IMG/VR virus record: IMGVR_UViG_3300030451_004769
Span: 19,070 to 49,732 of that record
DNA: 30,663 bases
Origin: a virus
Reading direction: 5' to 3' (one strand)
Below are positions 1-8,385 of this stretch, piece by piece. The position numbers and the translations under genes are program-made. Each line of letters opens with the position of its first letter. Within the stretch, counting starts at the first letter, position 1. Under the pieces are notes generated by a model, which saw only the letters and a program-made list of their open reading frames with translations, had not been told where the DNA came from and did not search any database.

Positions 1-275
1 CTGAATCAGAACAGATTGCTCCTTGTTTGAATTATTATCAATATCATTTGAAAGGTATAAGTCTGTTGCCAAGACACGATTATGGTGCTTATCCTCAGAT
101 GCCTTACGAAGCTATTGATGAGAAGACTTATCAGAAACAGGTTTCAAAGTTAGGTAAGTTATCATTTGGTGTGATTAAACACGAAGAAGCAGAAATAGAT
201 AAATTCTGTAATAATGATTCGTGTGAAATTATTCCAATGACAGGTGATAACGATGACCAAGAATATGCAAATTAA
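1..275 (+). CDS. nrdJ: Class II (adenosylcobalamin-dependent) ribonucleotide reductase, C-terminal fragment
   Basis: The reading frame is open to the left edge (codons from base 3), so only about the last 90 residues of a larger protein are present. The visible part has the YPQMPYEAIDEKTYQKQV segment typical of the C-terminal region of B12-dependent ribonucleotide reductases. A tail with two cysteines (CNNDSCEII) fits the mobile redox-active C-terminus that re-reduces the active site in NrdJ enzymes. The enzyme makes deoxyribonucleotides for phage DNA synthesis, consistent with dUTPase and DNA polymerase genes just downstream. A TTG at 27 could be mistaken for a start but lies inside the open frame. 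It could instead be a class I or III enzyme, but the motif and cysteine tail favour class II. Family assignment is from remembered motif similarity, not alignment. Confidence 0.68.
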   Translation, partial: ESEQIAPCLNYYQYHLKGISLLPRHDYGAYPQMPYEAIDEKTYQKQVSKLGKLSFGVIKHEEAEIDKFCNNDSCEIIPMTGDNDDQEYAN

Positions 276-294
276 CAAAAGCGGACAGGCAGAC

Positions 295-318
295 GACACA
301 CCTGTAGAAAAATGTGTC
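295..318. promoter_or_regulatory. Inverted repeat between nrdJ and the TonB-receptor gene
   Basis: GACACA (295-300) and TGTGTC (313-318) form perfect 6-base arms around a 12-base loop. It lies in the 73-base gap between the reductase stop and the receptor start, about 20 bases before the receptor Shine-Dalgarno. It could be a transcript-processing hairpin, weak terminator or operator. No U tract follows, so a classical terminator is unlikely. Confidence 0.35.
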
Positions 319-348
319 AATGTTCAACACAACAATAGGAGAATGATT

Positions 349-3078
349 ATGAATTATCGTAATCTAATCTCAGTTCTAATGATGTCTTTTACTATTGTCT
401 TTGGACAAGCAGTAACAGGATACGTTGGTACTGAAGATGGTCCACTCGTTGGAGCGAATGTAGTTGTTGAAGGAACTGAACTTGGTGGCGTTAGTGATGA
501 CGCAGGTAAATTTGTTATCGAAACAGGTTCAGGTACTTTTGATATTACTGCATCGTACATCGGGTACATCGCCCAAACACAAAGCGTGGAGGTAGGCGAT
601 ATAGTTGCTTCAGTTAGCTTCAATTTAGTAGCTGACGTTGTAGCACTATCAGCATTAGAGGTCTTAGCTTCACGTGCTGATGAAACAACACCTGTTGCTT
701 ATACGAATGTTAGTAAAGAAGAAATGGAAATCAGACTTGGTTCACAAGACATTCCAATGATTCTTAATACTACACCTTCAGTATATGCGACTCAACAAGG
801 TGGCGGTGCGGGTGATGCTCGTATCAATGTACGTGGTTTCAACCAAAGAAATGTTGCTGTGATGATAAACGGTGTTCCTCAGAATGATATGGAGAACGGA
901 TGGGTTTATTGGTCTAATTGGGATGGAGTAGGAGATGCTACTTCTTCAATTCAGATGCAAAGAGGTCTATCAGCTGTTAATCTCGCAACACCATCAATTG
1001 GTGGAACTATGAACATAATAACTGACCCTGCGGCTCAAGAAAAAGGCGGTAAGTTCAAGCAGGAAGTCGGAGAGGGTGGATTTCTTAAAACCACTCTGAA
1101 CTATAACTCAGGTCTTATTAAAGATAAGTTAGCTTTGAGTGGAACTATAGTTCGTAAAACAGGTGACGGATTCATTGATGGAACTTGGACAGATGCTTGG
1201 GCATACTACGTAGGTGGTTCATATGCTGTAAGTAATGACCAACGTTTCGAATTATATGCGATTGGAGCCCCGCAACGTCACGGACAGAATCTATATAAAC
1301 AGAATATTGCTACTTACTCACAAGAGTTAGCAGGTAGTATTGATGGTTATAATGATTCTGCTTATGTTTCAGGCGAAAAGTTTGAACACGAAGCAGGTAG
1401 ATTCTTTAATCAGAATTGGGCGCCTGTAGACCCATCATACAAAGGACAGCAGTATTGGTATATGTATGGTGCGAGAACTACAGATAGAAAAAATTCTGAT
1501 ATGTTAAATGAAAGAGAAAACTTCTTTCATAAGCCTCTTGTCAATTTGAATCATTTTTATGATATCAATGAAGAGATGAGGTTAAGTTCTGTTCTGTATT
1601 GGTCAGGTGGCTCAGGTGGAGGAACAGGAACTTATGGTAGCGTAAGTAGGACACCCGCGATAGAAGGAAATGCATGGTATTCAAGTTCACCTTGGATGTG
1701 GGATTGGAATGCCGAGATTGAGCAGAACTCTGCTAATGTAGATACTGCTTGGAATGATGTTGAAAATCGTTCAACAGGTATACTTCGTAATTCAATCAAT
1801 AGACAAAACACTTACGGTTTAATTTCAAAGTTAAACTATGATGTCTCAGACGAACTTGAAGTTCAAATTGGTATTGATTGGAGAACTGCAGGTATTGAAC
1901 ACGCTCGTGAAGTTCGTGATTTACTTGGTGGTGATTACTATGTAGATTACGCTGATGATAATGCACCTGATGGTAAAGTTGTTCGTTTAGGTGACATTAT
2001 TGCATATCACAACGAAACAACGGTTGATTGGTTCGGAGCTTTCTTACAAGGTCAATATTCTACAGAGAAGATTAATCTTTATGGTATGGGTGGTATTTCT
2101 ACTATCGGATATACTTACAAAGATTTCTTTTCAGTAGAACAAGAACTTGTAGAGGCACCATCTATTACTACTTTTCAAGTTAAAGGTGGTGGTAGATATA
2201 ATCTTGATGACAGACTTTCAGCATTTGCTAATGTTGGGTATGTTCAGAAGCCACCAATCTTAGATAATGTTATCGATTATGATGGTAACATATCTTCAAA
2301 TCCTGATAACGAAAAATTCACATCTTTTGAAGTAGGTGGTGAATATGGAAGTGACTTAGTTGCTATCAAGGGTAGTTTTTATAACACTCAATGGAAAGAT
2401 AGAAACCTTACTAAGTCTGTTACTACAGGACAAGGTGACTCAGGTGATACTGACATCATTTATCTTACAGGTGTAAATCAAAGCCATAGTGGTTTTGAGA
2501 TTGAGTCTAAAGTTGCTCTACACGAAATGGTAGACTTAGACTTATCTGTTAGTATTGGTGATTGGTATTTTGATGGCGATGCCAAAGGTGATTATACAGA
2601 GATGGAATACAATGATGATAATCAAATCATTGGACAAACATCTACAGAGTATGAATATGCTCTTAATAATCTAAAAGTTGGTGATATGCCACAGACTGCT
2701 TATGTAGGAGGTCTTACAATTAAGCCTGTTAAGGGTTTAAGTGTTCAAGGTCTTTACAGATGGTACGACAATCATTATTCTGATTGGAGTCCTGATAGTC
2801 GTGAAGTTGAAGGTGACGCTGATAGAGCACAAGTATGGAAAACTCCATCTTATGGTAAGTTAGACTTACACTTGTCTTACAAGTTACCTGAAATTGCAGG
2901 ACTTGATATGACCTTACACGGTCATTTGTTCAACGCTCTTGATAATGTTTACATCCAAGATGCTGTTGACAACTCAAAGTATAATGGGTATGGTGATAAG
3001 ATGCACTTAGCTCATAATGCTGAAGTCTTTCTTGGTACTCCAAGAAGCTTCAACCTTGGCCTATCGGTCAATTTCTAA
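349..3078 (+). CDS. TonB-dependent outer-membrane receptor
   Basis: This is a 909-residue outer-membrane beta-barrel receptor that would use TonB/ExbBD energy to import a bound ligand; the substrate is unknown. Residues 1-20 are a signal peptide ending in VFGQ, with likely cleavage before A21. Residues about 22-92 are a carboxypeptidase-regulatory-like domain (VTGYV...GPLVGANVVVEG). Residues about 120-230 are the plug (INVRGFNQRNVAVMINGVPQ, then MQRGLSAVNLATPSIGGTMN). The rest is barrel, ending in an aromatic residue (LGLSVNF). The start at 349 is chosen because AGGAG (337-341) sits 7 bases upstream; in-frame GTG 244 and ATG 343 fit less well. It lies between phage nucleotide and replication genes. 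Hand counts of two 60-base lines gave about 40% G+C, against 23-38% in sampled neighbours, hinting at later acquisition from a host. The N-terminal extension is typical of FCB-group receptors. Confidence 0.93.
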   Translation: MNYRNLISVLMMSFTIVFGQAVTGYVGTEDGPLVGANVVVEGTELGGVSDDAGKFVIETGSGTFDITASYIGYIAQTQSVEVGDIVASVSFNLVADVVALSALEVLASRADETTPVAYTNVSKEEMEIRLGSQDIPMILNTTPSVYATQQGGGAGDARINVRGFNQRNVAVMINGVPQNDMENGWVYWSNWDGVGDATSSIQMQRGLSAVNLATPSIGGTMNIITDPAAQEKGGKFKQEVGEGGFLKTTLNYNSGLIKDKLALSGTIVRKTGDGFIDGTWTDAWAYYVGGSYAVSNDQRFELYAIGAPQRHGQNLYKQNIATYSQELAGSIDGYNDSAYVSGEKFEHEAGRFFNQNWAPVDPSYKGQQYWYMYGARTTDRKNSDMLNERENFFHKPLVNLNHFYDINEEMRLSSVLYWSGGSGGGTGTYGSVSRTPAIEGNAWYSSSPWMWDWNAEIEQNSANVDTAWNDVENRSTGILRNSINRQNTYGLISKLNYDVSDELEVQIGIDWRTAGIEHAREVRDLLGGDYYVDYADDNAPDGKVVRLGDIIAYHNETTVDWFGAFLQGQYSTEKINLYGMGGISTIGYTYKDFFSVEQELVEAPSITTFQVKGGGRYNLDDRLSAFANVGYVQKPPILDNVIDYDGNISSNPDNEKFTSFEVGGEYGSDLVAIKGSFYNTQWKDRNLTKSVTTGQGDSGDTDIIYLTGVNQSHSGFEIESKVALHEMVDLDLSVSIGDWYFDGDAKGDYTEMEYNDDNQIIGQTSTEYEYALNNLKVGDMPQTAYVGGLTIKPVKGLSVQGLYRWYDNHYSDWSPDSREVEGDADRAQVWKTPSYGKLDLHLSYKLPEIAGLDMTLHGHLFNALDNVYIQDAVDNSKYNGYGDKMHLAHNAEVFLGTPRSFNLGLSVNF

Positions 3079-3084
3079 AATGAT

Positions 3085-3113
3085 AAATCGGGGGGATTAA
3101 TTTCCCCCCATTT
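3085..3113 (+). terminator. Hairpin terminator after the TonB-receptor gene
   Basis: GGGGGGA (3090-3096) pairs perfectly with TCCCCCC (3103-3109) around TTAATT. Flanking AAAT/ATTT can extend the stem with one bulged base. A T-rich run follows. It begins 7 bases after the receptor stop, so it probably ends that transcript and insulates the replication genes. Confidence 0.75.
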
Positions 3114-3128
3114 ATTTCAAAAAAATAC

Positions 3129-3157
3129 TTGACCTTTAATGGTTTTTTTCGTAAGTT
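3129..3157 (+). promoter_or_regulatory. Possible sigma70-like promoter for the replication module
   Basis: TTGACC (3129-3134) resembles a -35 box, and TAAGTT (3152-3157), 17 bases further on, is a weak -10 match. It lies directly after the terminator and 27 bases before the dUTPase start, where a promoter is needed if the terminator is efficient. The -10 is poor, so the call is tentative. Confidence 0.35.
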
Positions 3158-3183
3158 CAAACGTAGATTGAGAGAGTACAATT

Positions 3184-3693
3184 ATGAATACACTAAGAAT
3201 AAAAGTCTTAGATGAATCTTTAGAATCTTTATATAAGAAAAGAGTTAACGTAGAAGGAGATGCAGGAGTTGATTTATATTTTCCTGATGAAGTTACTATT
3301 CCTTCAAAAGCATTAGGACTAAAAGTAGATTTAAAAATACAGGCAGAAATGGTACAAGAAGTCAATTCACAATTAATGACTAACATACCAAAAGAAATGT
3401 TGAAAGGAATGAACATAGAAGAAAGAAGTCTATCTTATATGGTCTTACCTCGTTCATCTATAATAAAGACTCCATTACGAATGTCGAATAGTATTGGAAT
3501 AATGGATGCAGGATATAGAGGTAACTTTATGGTTCCTATAGATAATTTATCAGATGAAGACTTTATAATTGAAAAACATACAAGATTGTTTCAAGTAGTT
3601 TCATCTAATTTAAATAATATTGATGTTAAAATAGTAAATAAATTAAGCACTTCAAAACGTGGTACAGGTGGTTTTGGCTCAACAGGTAATTAA
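3184..3693 (+). CDS. dut: dUTP diphosphatase (dUTPase)
   Basis: A trimeric-type dUTPase of 169 residues that hydrolyses dUTP to dUMP and pyrophosphate, keeping uracil out of DNA and feeding dTMP synthesis. All five motifs are visible in order: I GDAGVDLY, II PRSS, III NSIGIMDAGYRG with the catalytic Asp, IV TRLFQVV, and the glycine-rich C-terminal arm V RGTGGFGSTG. The stretch between motifs I and II is longer than in typical bacterial or phage enzymes, with an extra helix-like segment (MVQEVNSQLMTNIPKEMLK). The stop overlaps the polymerase start by one base (TAATG), implying translational coupling. GAGAG (3169-3173) lies about ten bases upstream of the ATG. Confidence 0.9.
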   Translation: MNTLRIKVLDESLESLYKKRVNVEGDAGVDLYFPDEVTIPSKALGLKVDLKIQAEMVQEVNSQLMTNIPKEMLKGMNIEERSLSYMVLPRSSIIKTPLRMSNSIGIMDAGYRGNFMVPIDNLSDEDFIIEKHTRLFQVVSSNLNNIDVKIVNKLSTSKRGTGGFGSTGN

Positions 3694-6212
3694 TGTATAA
3701 AGATATATTTTTTGATTTAAAAACTAAGAAAGTACATTTATGGGATGATGTACGAGGCTATGAATGTTTTAAGTATAAGCCTTATGCATATAAGAAAGAC
3801 CCTACAGGTAAATATACATCATTATATGGTGATAAATTATCTAAGGTTTATAGATTTGACCCTAATGAAGATGGTCTTTTTGAATCAGATGTTCCTGCAG
3901 AAACACGAGTTTTAGTTGACAAGTATGCTGACTCTGATGAAGTTTCAAAAGGTCATAAAAAATTCTTTTTTGATATCGAGGTCAAAGTAACAGAAGGTTT
4001 TCCAAGTCCTCACGAAGCTCCTAATGAAATAACATCAATAGCTTTTAATGATTGTACAGATAATACTTTACATTGTTTAGTATTAGACCCTGAAAATAAA
4101 GTGGACATAAATCATCCTGATATTTTAAGAAATAATTTTAAAGTAGAAACGTTTAAAAGTGAATTTGATATGTTACAAAGGTTCTTTTTACGTTATAAAC
4201 AAATAAGTCCTACTATCATATCAGGTTGGAATACAGAAAACTTTGATGTTCCTTATTTATATAATCGTGCTTGTAAGATTGTAGGTTCAGGATTAGCTTC
4301 TACATTAAGTCCTATCAATATTGTTCGGTGGTCTGAATTTAAAAATAGACATAAGATAGCAGGAGTCTCTCATTTAGATTATTTATATCTTTACAAAAAA
4401 TTTACATATACAGAAAAGTCAAGTTATAGATTAGATGCTATTGCTGAAGATGAACTTGGTGAAAAGAAAGTTGAGTATGAAGGTACACTTAATGACTTAT
4501 ATGACAATGACAGAACTACATTTGTTTTATATAACTTACAAGATGTTAAAATTGTAGAAGGTCTCGACACTAAATTAAATTTTATTGGTATTACACAAGC
4601 TTTGTGTCACACAGGTCACGTCCCTTATGAAAATGTGTTTACATCATCTCGATATCTCGAAGGTGCAATATTAGTATATTTAAGAAATCTTGATATCGTA
4701 GCTCCTGACAAGAAACCTAAACCTAAAAAAGATACTGATGGTGGACAATTTGCAGGTGCTTATGTGGCTGACCCTCAAAAGGGTAAACACGATTGGGTAT
4801 TTGATTTAGATGTTACGTCAATGTATCCTTCTGTTATTATGTCGTTGAACATATCACCTGAAACTAAACTTGGTAAATTAGAGAGTTGGGAACCTCAAGA
4901 TTTTATACGTGATGTAGAAAAAACATACAGAATAAATGATGATTATGGAAACGAAGTAGCATCGATGAGTTATAATGACTTTAAAAATTATGTTACAGAA
5001 AACAAAATATCGATATCAGCAAATGGTGTGTTGTATCGTAATGATAAGGCGGGATTGATTCCTGCTATTTTATCTAAATGGTTCGATGAAAGAGTAGAGT
5101 ATAGAAAGTTAGCTAAGAAGTATGGTAATGATGGTAATACAGAACGTTACGAATATTTTGATAGAAGGCAGTTAATTCAAAAGATTATGTTAAATAGTTT
5201 GTATGGTGTACTCGGTCTATCAGTATTCAGATTTTATGATATTGACAATGCAGAGGCTACTACGTTAACAGGTCAAGCATTGATTAAATTTAGTCGTACT
5301 ATTACAAATCATTTTTATAATAATGAATTGGGTACTGACAAAGACCACGTGATTTATATTGATACAGATTCAATCTTTGCATCAGCATTGCCATTGGTAA
5401 AACATAGATATCCTAAAGAAAATACTAACTCACAGGCTATGATGACTAAACGTATTCTTGATATAGCGTCTGAACTTCAAGAGTATTTAAATAATAGTTA
5501 CAATTACTTTGCAAATAAATTTTGTAATATAGAAAAACATAGATTTGAAATCAAACAGGAGGTCATTGGTATATCAGGTCTCTTTATAGCTAAGAAACGT
5601 TATGGTATGAAAATCATAAACGATAATGGAGTTGAAGTCAATAAGATGTTAGTTAAAGGTATTGATACGGTTCGTTCTAACTTTCCTATAGCTTGTGGTA
5701 AACTCTTGAAAGAAGTTCTTGATGATATTCTTGCCAATGTTCCTAAAGAAAAAGTAGACGAACGGATACTAAATTTTAAATCATCTATGAATACTATGCC
5801 AATAGATGGTCTTGCTATGCCTACAGGTGTAAAAGGTCTAAAGAAATATATAGAAAAGAAAACTAAAAATCAAAAATTTACTAAATTCAAATCAGGTGCT
5901 CCTATACACGTTAAGTCTGCTGTGAATTATAATGATTTATTATTACATTTTGAGGTTTCTAAACAATATTTATTTATAGGGTCCGGAGAGAAAATCAAGT
6001 GGGTTTATCTAACAAAAAATCCATTAGGACTCGATAGTTTAGCTTACAAAGGTTATGAAGACCCTAAAGAGATTCTACAATACATTCGAGATTACATAAA
6101 TTATGAGAAGATGTACGAGAAGAACTTGTACAATAAAATTATGATGTTTTACGAGGCTATGAATTGGTCGCCTCCTGTAAATAAACAGAAAACATTAGAA
6201 AGGTTTTTTTAG
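3693..6212 (+). CDS. Family B replicative DNA polymerase (T4 gp43-like)
   Basis: An 839-residue DNA polymerase with 3'-5' proofreading exonuclease, somewhat shorter than T4 gp43 (898). Exonuclease motifs: FFFDIEVKV (D94, E96), GWNTENFDVPYLYNR (D185) and YNLQD (Y280, D284). Polymerase motifs: DVTSMYPS (D373), KIMLNSLYG (about 497-505) and YIDTDS (D557, D559). All catalytic acids are present, so both activities are expected. The extreme C-terminus, QKTLERFF, matches the QxxLxxFF sliding-clamp-binding (PIP-box) pattern, and the clamp gene lies two genes downstream. The gene is coupled to dut by TAATG and to the glutaredoxin by a one-base overlap. Gene content around it is that of T4-like marine myophages. 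Confidence 0.96.
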   Translation: MYKDIFFDLKTKKVHLWDDVRGYECFKYKPYAYKKDPTGKYTSLYGDKLSKVYRFDPNEDGLFESDVPAETRVLVDKYADSDEVSKGHKKFFFDIEVKVTEGFPSPHEAPNEITSIAFNDCTDNTLHCLVLDPENKVDINHPDILRNNFKVETFKSEFDMLQRFFLRYKQISPTIISGWNTENFDVPYLYNRACKIVGSGLASTLSPINIVRWSEFKNRHKIAGVSHLDYLYLYKKFTYTEKSSYRLDAIAEDELGEKKVEYEGTLNDLYDNDRTTFVLYNLQDVKIVEGLDTKLNFIGITQALCHTGHVPYENVFTSSRYLEGAILVYLRNLDIVAPDKKPKPKKDTDGGQFAGAYVADPQKGKHDWVFDLDVTSMYPSVIMSLNISPETKLGKLESWEPQDFIRDVEKTYRINDDYGNEVASMSYNDFKNYVTENKISISANGVLYRNDKAGLIPAILSKWFDERVEYRKLAKKYGNDGNTERYEYFDRRQLIQKIMLNSLYGVLGLSVFRFYDIDNAEATTLTGQALIKFSRTITNHFYNNELGTDKDHVIYIDTDSIFASALPLVKHRYPKENTNSQAMMTKRILDIASELQEYLNNSYNYFANKFCNIEKHRFEIKQEVIGISGLFIAKKRYGMKIINDNGVEVNKMLVKGIDTVRSNFPIACGKLLKEVLDDILANVPKEKVDERILNFKSSMNTMPIDGLAMPTGVKGLKKYIEKKTKNQKFTKFKSGAPIHVKSAVNYNDLLLHFEVSKQYLFIGSGEKIKWVYLTKNPLGLDSLAYKGYEDPKEILQYIRDYINYEKMYEKNLYNKIMMFYEAMNWSPPVNKQKTLERFF

Positions 6213-6490
6213 TGATAAAAATATTCTACAATTCAAAAGTTGCTTGTAAATATTGTTCATTGGCTGTATCTTTTATGGAAAGATATAAGTTTGAATATAA
6301 GACTATTGACATATCTGTATCTGAAAATGAAAAAGAATATGATATGGCAGAGAATGTCTTAATGGAACAAATGGAATCTTCTTCTGTACTTCCTTATATA
6401 ATAATAGATGATACATATGGATTTGCAGGGTTCCCTGAAGTGAAAGATGAATATCAAGTTTTAGAATACATACAACGAGTTAAAAAATAA
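6212..6490 (+). CDS. Glutaredoxin
   Basis: A 92-residue thioredoxin-fold protein with the redox motif CKYC (C12, C15) after strand one, and the cis-proline region VLPYIIIDD followed by GFAGFPE, which forms the glutathione-binding side. It probably donates electrons to ribonucleotide reductase, matching the nrdJ fragment in the same transcription direction. The GTG start at 6212 shares a base with the polymerase stop TAG, so translation is likely coupled. A phage glutaredoxin among replication genes is common in T4-like phages. Confidence 0.87.
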   Translation: MIKIFYNSKVACKYCSLAVSFMERYKFEYKTIDISVSENEKEYDMAENVLMEQMESSSVLPYIIIDDTYGFAGFPEVKDEYQVLEYIQRVKK

Positions 6491-6506
6491 CATAGGAGTT
6501 ATAATA

Positions 6507-7223
6507 ATGGAAAGAACATATTTAGATAGATTTATACAAAAGTATTATCTTGGTGGATTAATATCTAATACAATATGGAAGGTTAGAGACAATACTCTAA
6601 GTACTACTTTTACTACTGATGGTAAAGAGATGTTAGGTAGTGTGACCTTTAATAATTTTACACAACCTGATGCTGACTTAGGTATCATCGATACTGAAAG
6701 ATTAATGAAAATCTTGAGCGTGTTGAATGGTACGTGTTCTATGACTTATCAGAATGTAGAAGAACGTGTTATTGCAATAACATTGAAAGACACTAATGCA
6801 GAGGTCAAATTTAATCTTGGCGACTTGTCTATCTTCGGTGAAGAGTCTAAATTAAAGAATGAACCTGAGTATGGTCTTACTTTAAAGATGAGTAAAGATT
6901 CTGCTAAGGCTTTTGTTAATGGTTGTAATGCAATATCAGAAAGTAATCACTTTACGGTTGTTGGTAGTGGTAGTGATTGTGAGTTAATTATCAATTATGA
7001 TAAAGAAAAGAACTTGGATATGATTAGAGTTCCTGTCGAAGTAGTAAATGGTGGTGATATAGAAAACGTATCTTTCGCATCACATCATTTAAGAAGTGTT
7101 ATATCAGCAAACTCAGAAGCTGATGCTATTTCACTTCAGGTTAGTGACGCAGGACTATTGAAATGTGTATTTTCTAATTCAGAATATTCAGCAGAATATT
7201 TTCTCGTAGCAATGGATAGATAA
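6507..7223 (+). CDS. Sliding clamp, DNA polymerase processivity factor (T4 gp45-like)
   Basis: A 238-residue protein close to the length of T4 gp45 (228). It would form a ring around DNA that tethers the polymerase and, in T4, also activates late transcription. Support comes from the diffuse beta-rich pattern of clamps (LSTTFTTDGKEMLGSVTF, VIAITLKDTNAEVKFNLGD) and from its place immediately before the clamp-loader ATPase and two genes after the polymerase. The ATG is preceded by AGGAG (6493-6497). The stop overlaps the next start by one base. Sequence motifs in this family are weak, so context carries much of the call. Confidence 0.85.
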   Translation: MERTYLDRFIQKYYLGGLISNTIWKVRDNTLSTTFTTDGKEMLGSVTFNNFTQPDADLGIIDTERLMKILSVLNGTCSMTYQNVEERVIAITLKDTNAEVKFNLGDLSIFGEESKLKNEPEYGLTLKMSKDSAKAFVNGCNAISESNHFTVVGSGSDCELIINYDKEKNLDMIRVPVEVVNGGDIENVSFASHHLRSVISANSEADAISLQVSDAGLLKCVFSNSEYSAEYFLVAMDR

Positions 7224-8161
7224 TGACAAAGACAAACACACTTTGGGTTGAGAAATATCGTCCTGATGTTCTTGATAATTACATTGGTAACGAACATCTC
7301 AAGAAACAAATATCTAAAAACATAGAAGAGGGTGACCTTCCTCATTATTTGTTTCATGGTCAGGCAGGCACAGGTAAAACTACACTTGCAAAAATTCTTG
7401 TAAAGAATATTGATTGTGATTATTTGTATATCAATGCATCTGATGAAAATAATGTTGATAATATAAGAACTAAGGTTAAAGGGTTTGCTATGACATACTC
7501 TACAGCTATATCTAATATCAAGATTGTTATTTTAGATGAGTGTGATTTTATGTCTGTAAATGCACAGGCTGCTTTGAGAAATCTAATGGAGTCGTACTCT
7601 GCACATTGTAAATTTATATTGACTTGTAACTATAAGGAAAAAGTTATTGACCCTCTACAAAGTAGATGTCAAGATTATGAATTGATTCCTCCTAATAGAG
7701 CAGAAGTTGGTAAACATTGTGTAAAGATTCTTGAAGCAGAAAGTGTACAATATGAAGTTGAAACTATAGCTACTATTATTGATGCCTGTTATCCTGACAT
7801 TAGAAGAGTAATTAATTATCTTCAAAAACAATCTATAGATGGTAATCTAAATTCTAATTTAGAAGAATTACAAGATTCGGATTATAAACTGAAGTTGATT
7901 GATGTACTAAAGGATAAGTCTACTGACAAAAAGGTAGCCTTTATCGAAATAAGAAAGTTGTTGATGAAGAATAAAGTTCGTGACTTTACTCCATTGTTTA
8001 GTTTACTCTATGATAGATTAGATAAATTAACTGATGCTAATAATAGTAAGGCGGAAATTATTCTTATATTGGCTAAATATCAGAACATGGATGTACAAGC
8101 AGTTGACAAAGAAATCAATATTATGGCTATGTTCGTAGAAATATTGGGAGTGTTAAAATGA
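7223..8161 (+). CDS. Clamp-loader ATPase large subunit (T4 gp44 / RFC-like)
   Basis: A 312-residue AAA+ ATPase (T4 gp44 has 319) that opens the sliding clamp and loads it on primed DNA with the gp62 partner. Visible motifs: the N-terminal WVEKYRPDVLDNYIG typical of RFC-type loaders, Walker A GQAGTGKTT (46-54), Walker B ILDECD (103-108), the sensor region FILTCNY (131-137) and the SRC motif with the arginine finger (LQSRCQDYE, about 145-153). The C-terminal collar region is helical. It is coupled to the clamp gene by TAATG and to the next small gene by a four-base overlap. Confidence 0.95.
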   Translation: MTKTNTLWVEKYRPDVLDNYIGNEHLKKQISKNIEEGDLPHYLFHGQAGTGKTTLAKILVKNIDCDYLYINASDENNVDNIRTKVKGFAMTYSTAISNIKIVILDECDFMSVNAQAALRNLMESYSAHCKFILTCNYKEKVIDPLQSRCQDYELIPPNRAEVGKHCVKILEAESVQYEVETIATIIDACYPDIRRVINYLQKQSIDGNLNSNLEELQDSDYKLKLIDVLKDKSTDKKVAFIEIRKLLMKNKVRDFTPLFSLLYDRLDKLTDANNSKAEIILILAKYQNMDVQAVDKEINIMAMFVEILGVLK

Positions 8162-8385
8162 ATCCACAAGAAATACAAGTAGACATAAGTAAAGCAGATG
8201 ATATAGTTTGTGATAAACAAGATTGTGAAAGCACATATTTTCAACCTGTAATGGCGATGAAAAGACTATCACCTTTAGTGTCTCCTACAGGTCAAGAAGC
8301 AATAGTTCCTATTCAAGTTTACGCTTGTATCAAATGTAATGAAGTTCCTGAAAAGTTTAAACAAGAGGCAAGTAATCTTGATTAG
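8158..8385 (+). CDS. Small zinc-ribbon-like protein
   Basis: A 75-residue protein with two cysteine pairs, C18-x4-C23 and C57-x2-C60, spaced about 33 residues apart, as in a zinc ribbon. The central part is hydrophobic and beta-like (EAIVPIQVYACIKC). No enzyme motif is visible. It sits between the two clamp-loader subunit genes and is translationally coupled to gp44, so a role in replication or transcription is plausible, though this is inferred only from position. Proteins of this kind recur in T4-like marine phages. Confidence 0.72.
   Translation: MNPQEIQVDISKADDIVCDKQDCESTYFQPVMAMKRLSPLVSPTGQEAIVPIQVYACIKCNEVPEKFKQEASNLD

Noticed and set aside
244-348. Longer receptor start at GTG 244 or ATG 343
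   Set aside because: The region overlaps the reductase end, and the encoded N-terminus lacks signal-peptide features. AGGAG is correctly spaced only for ATG 349.
354-3416. Minus-strand open frames at 354-623 and 3117-3416
   Set aside because: They lie over the receptor and dUTPase genes, have no Shine-Dalgarno and show no recognisable family; all other genes are on the + strand.
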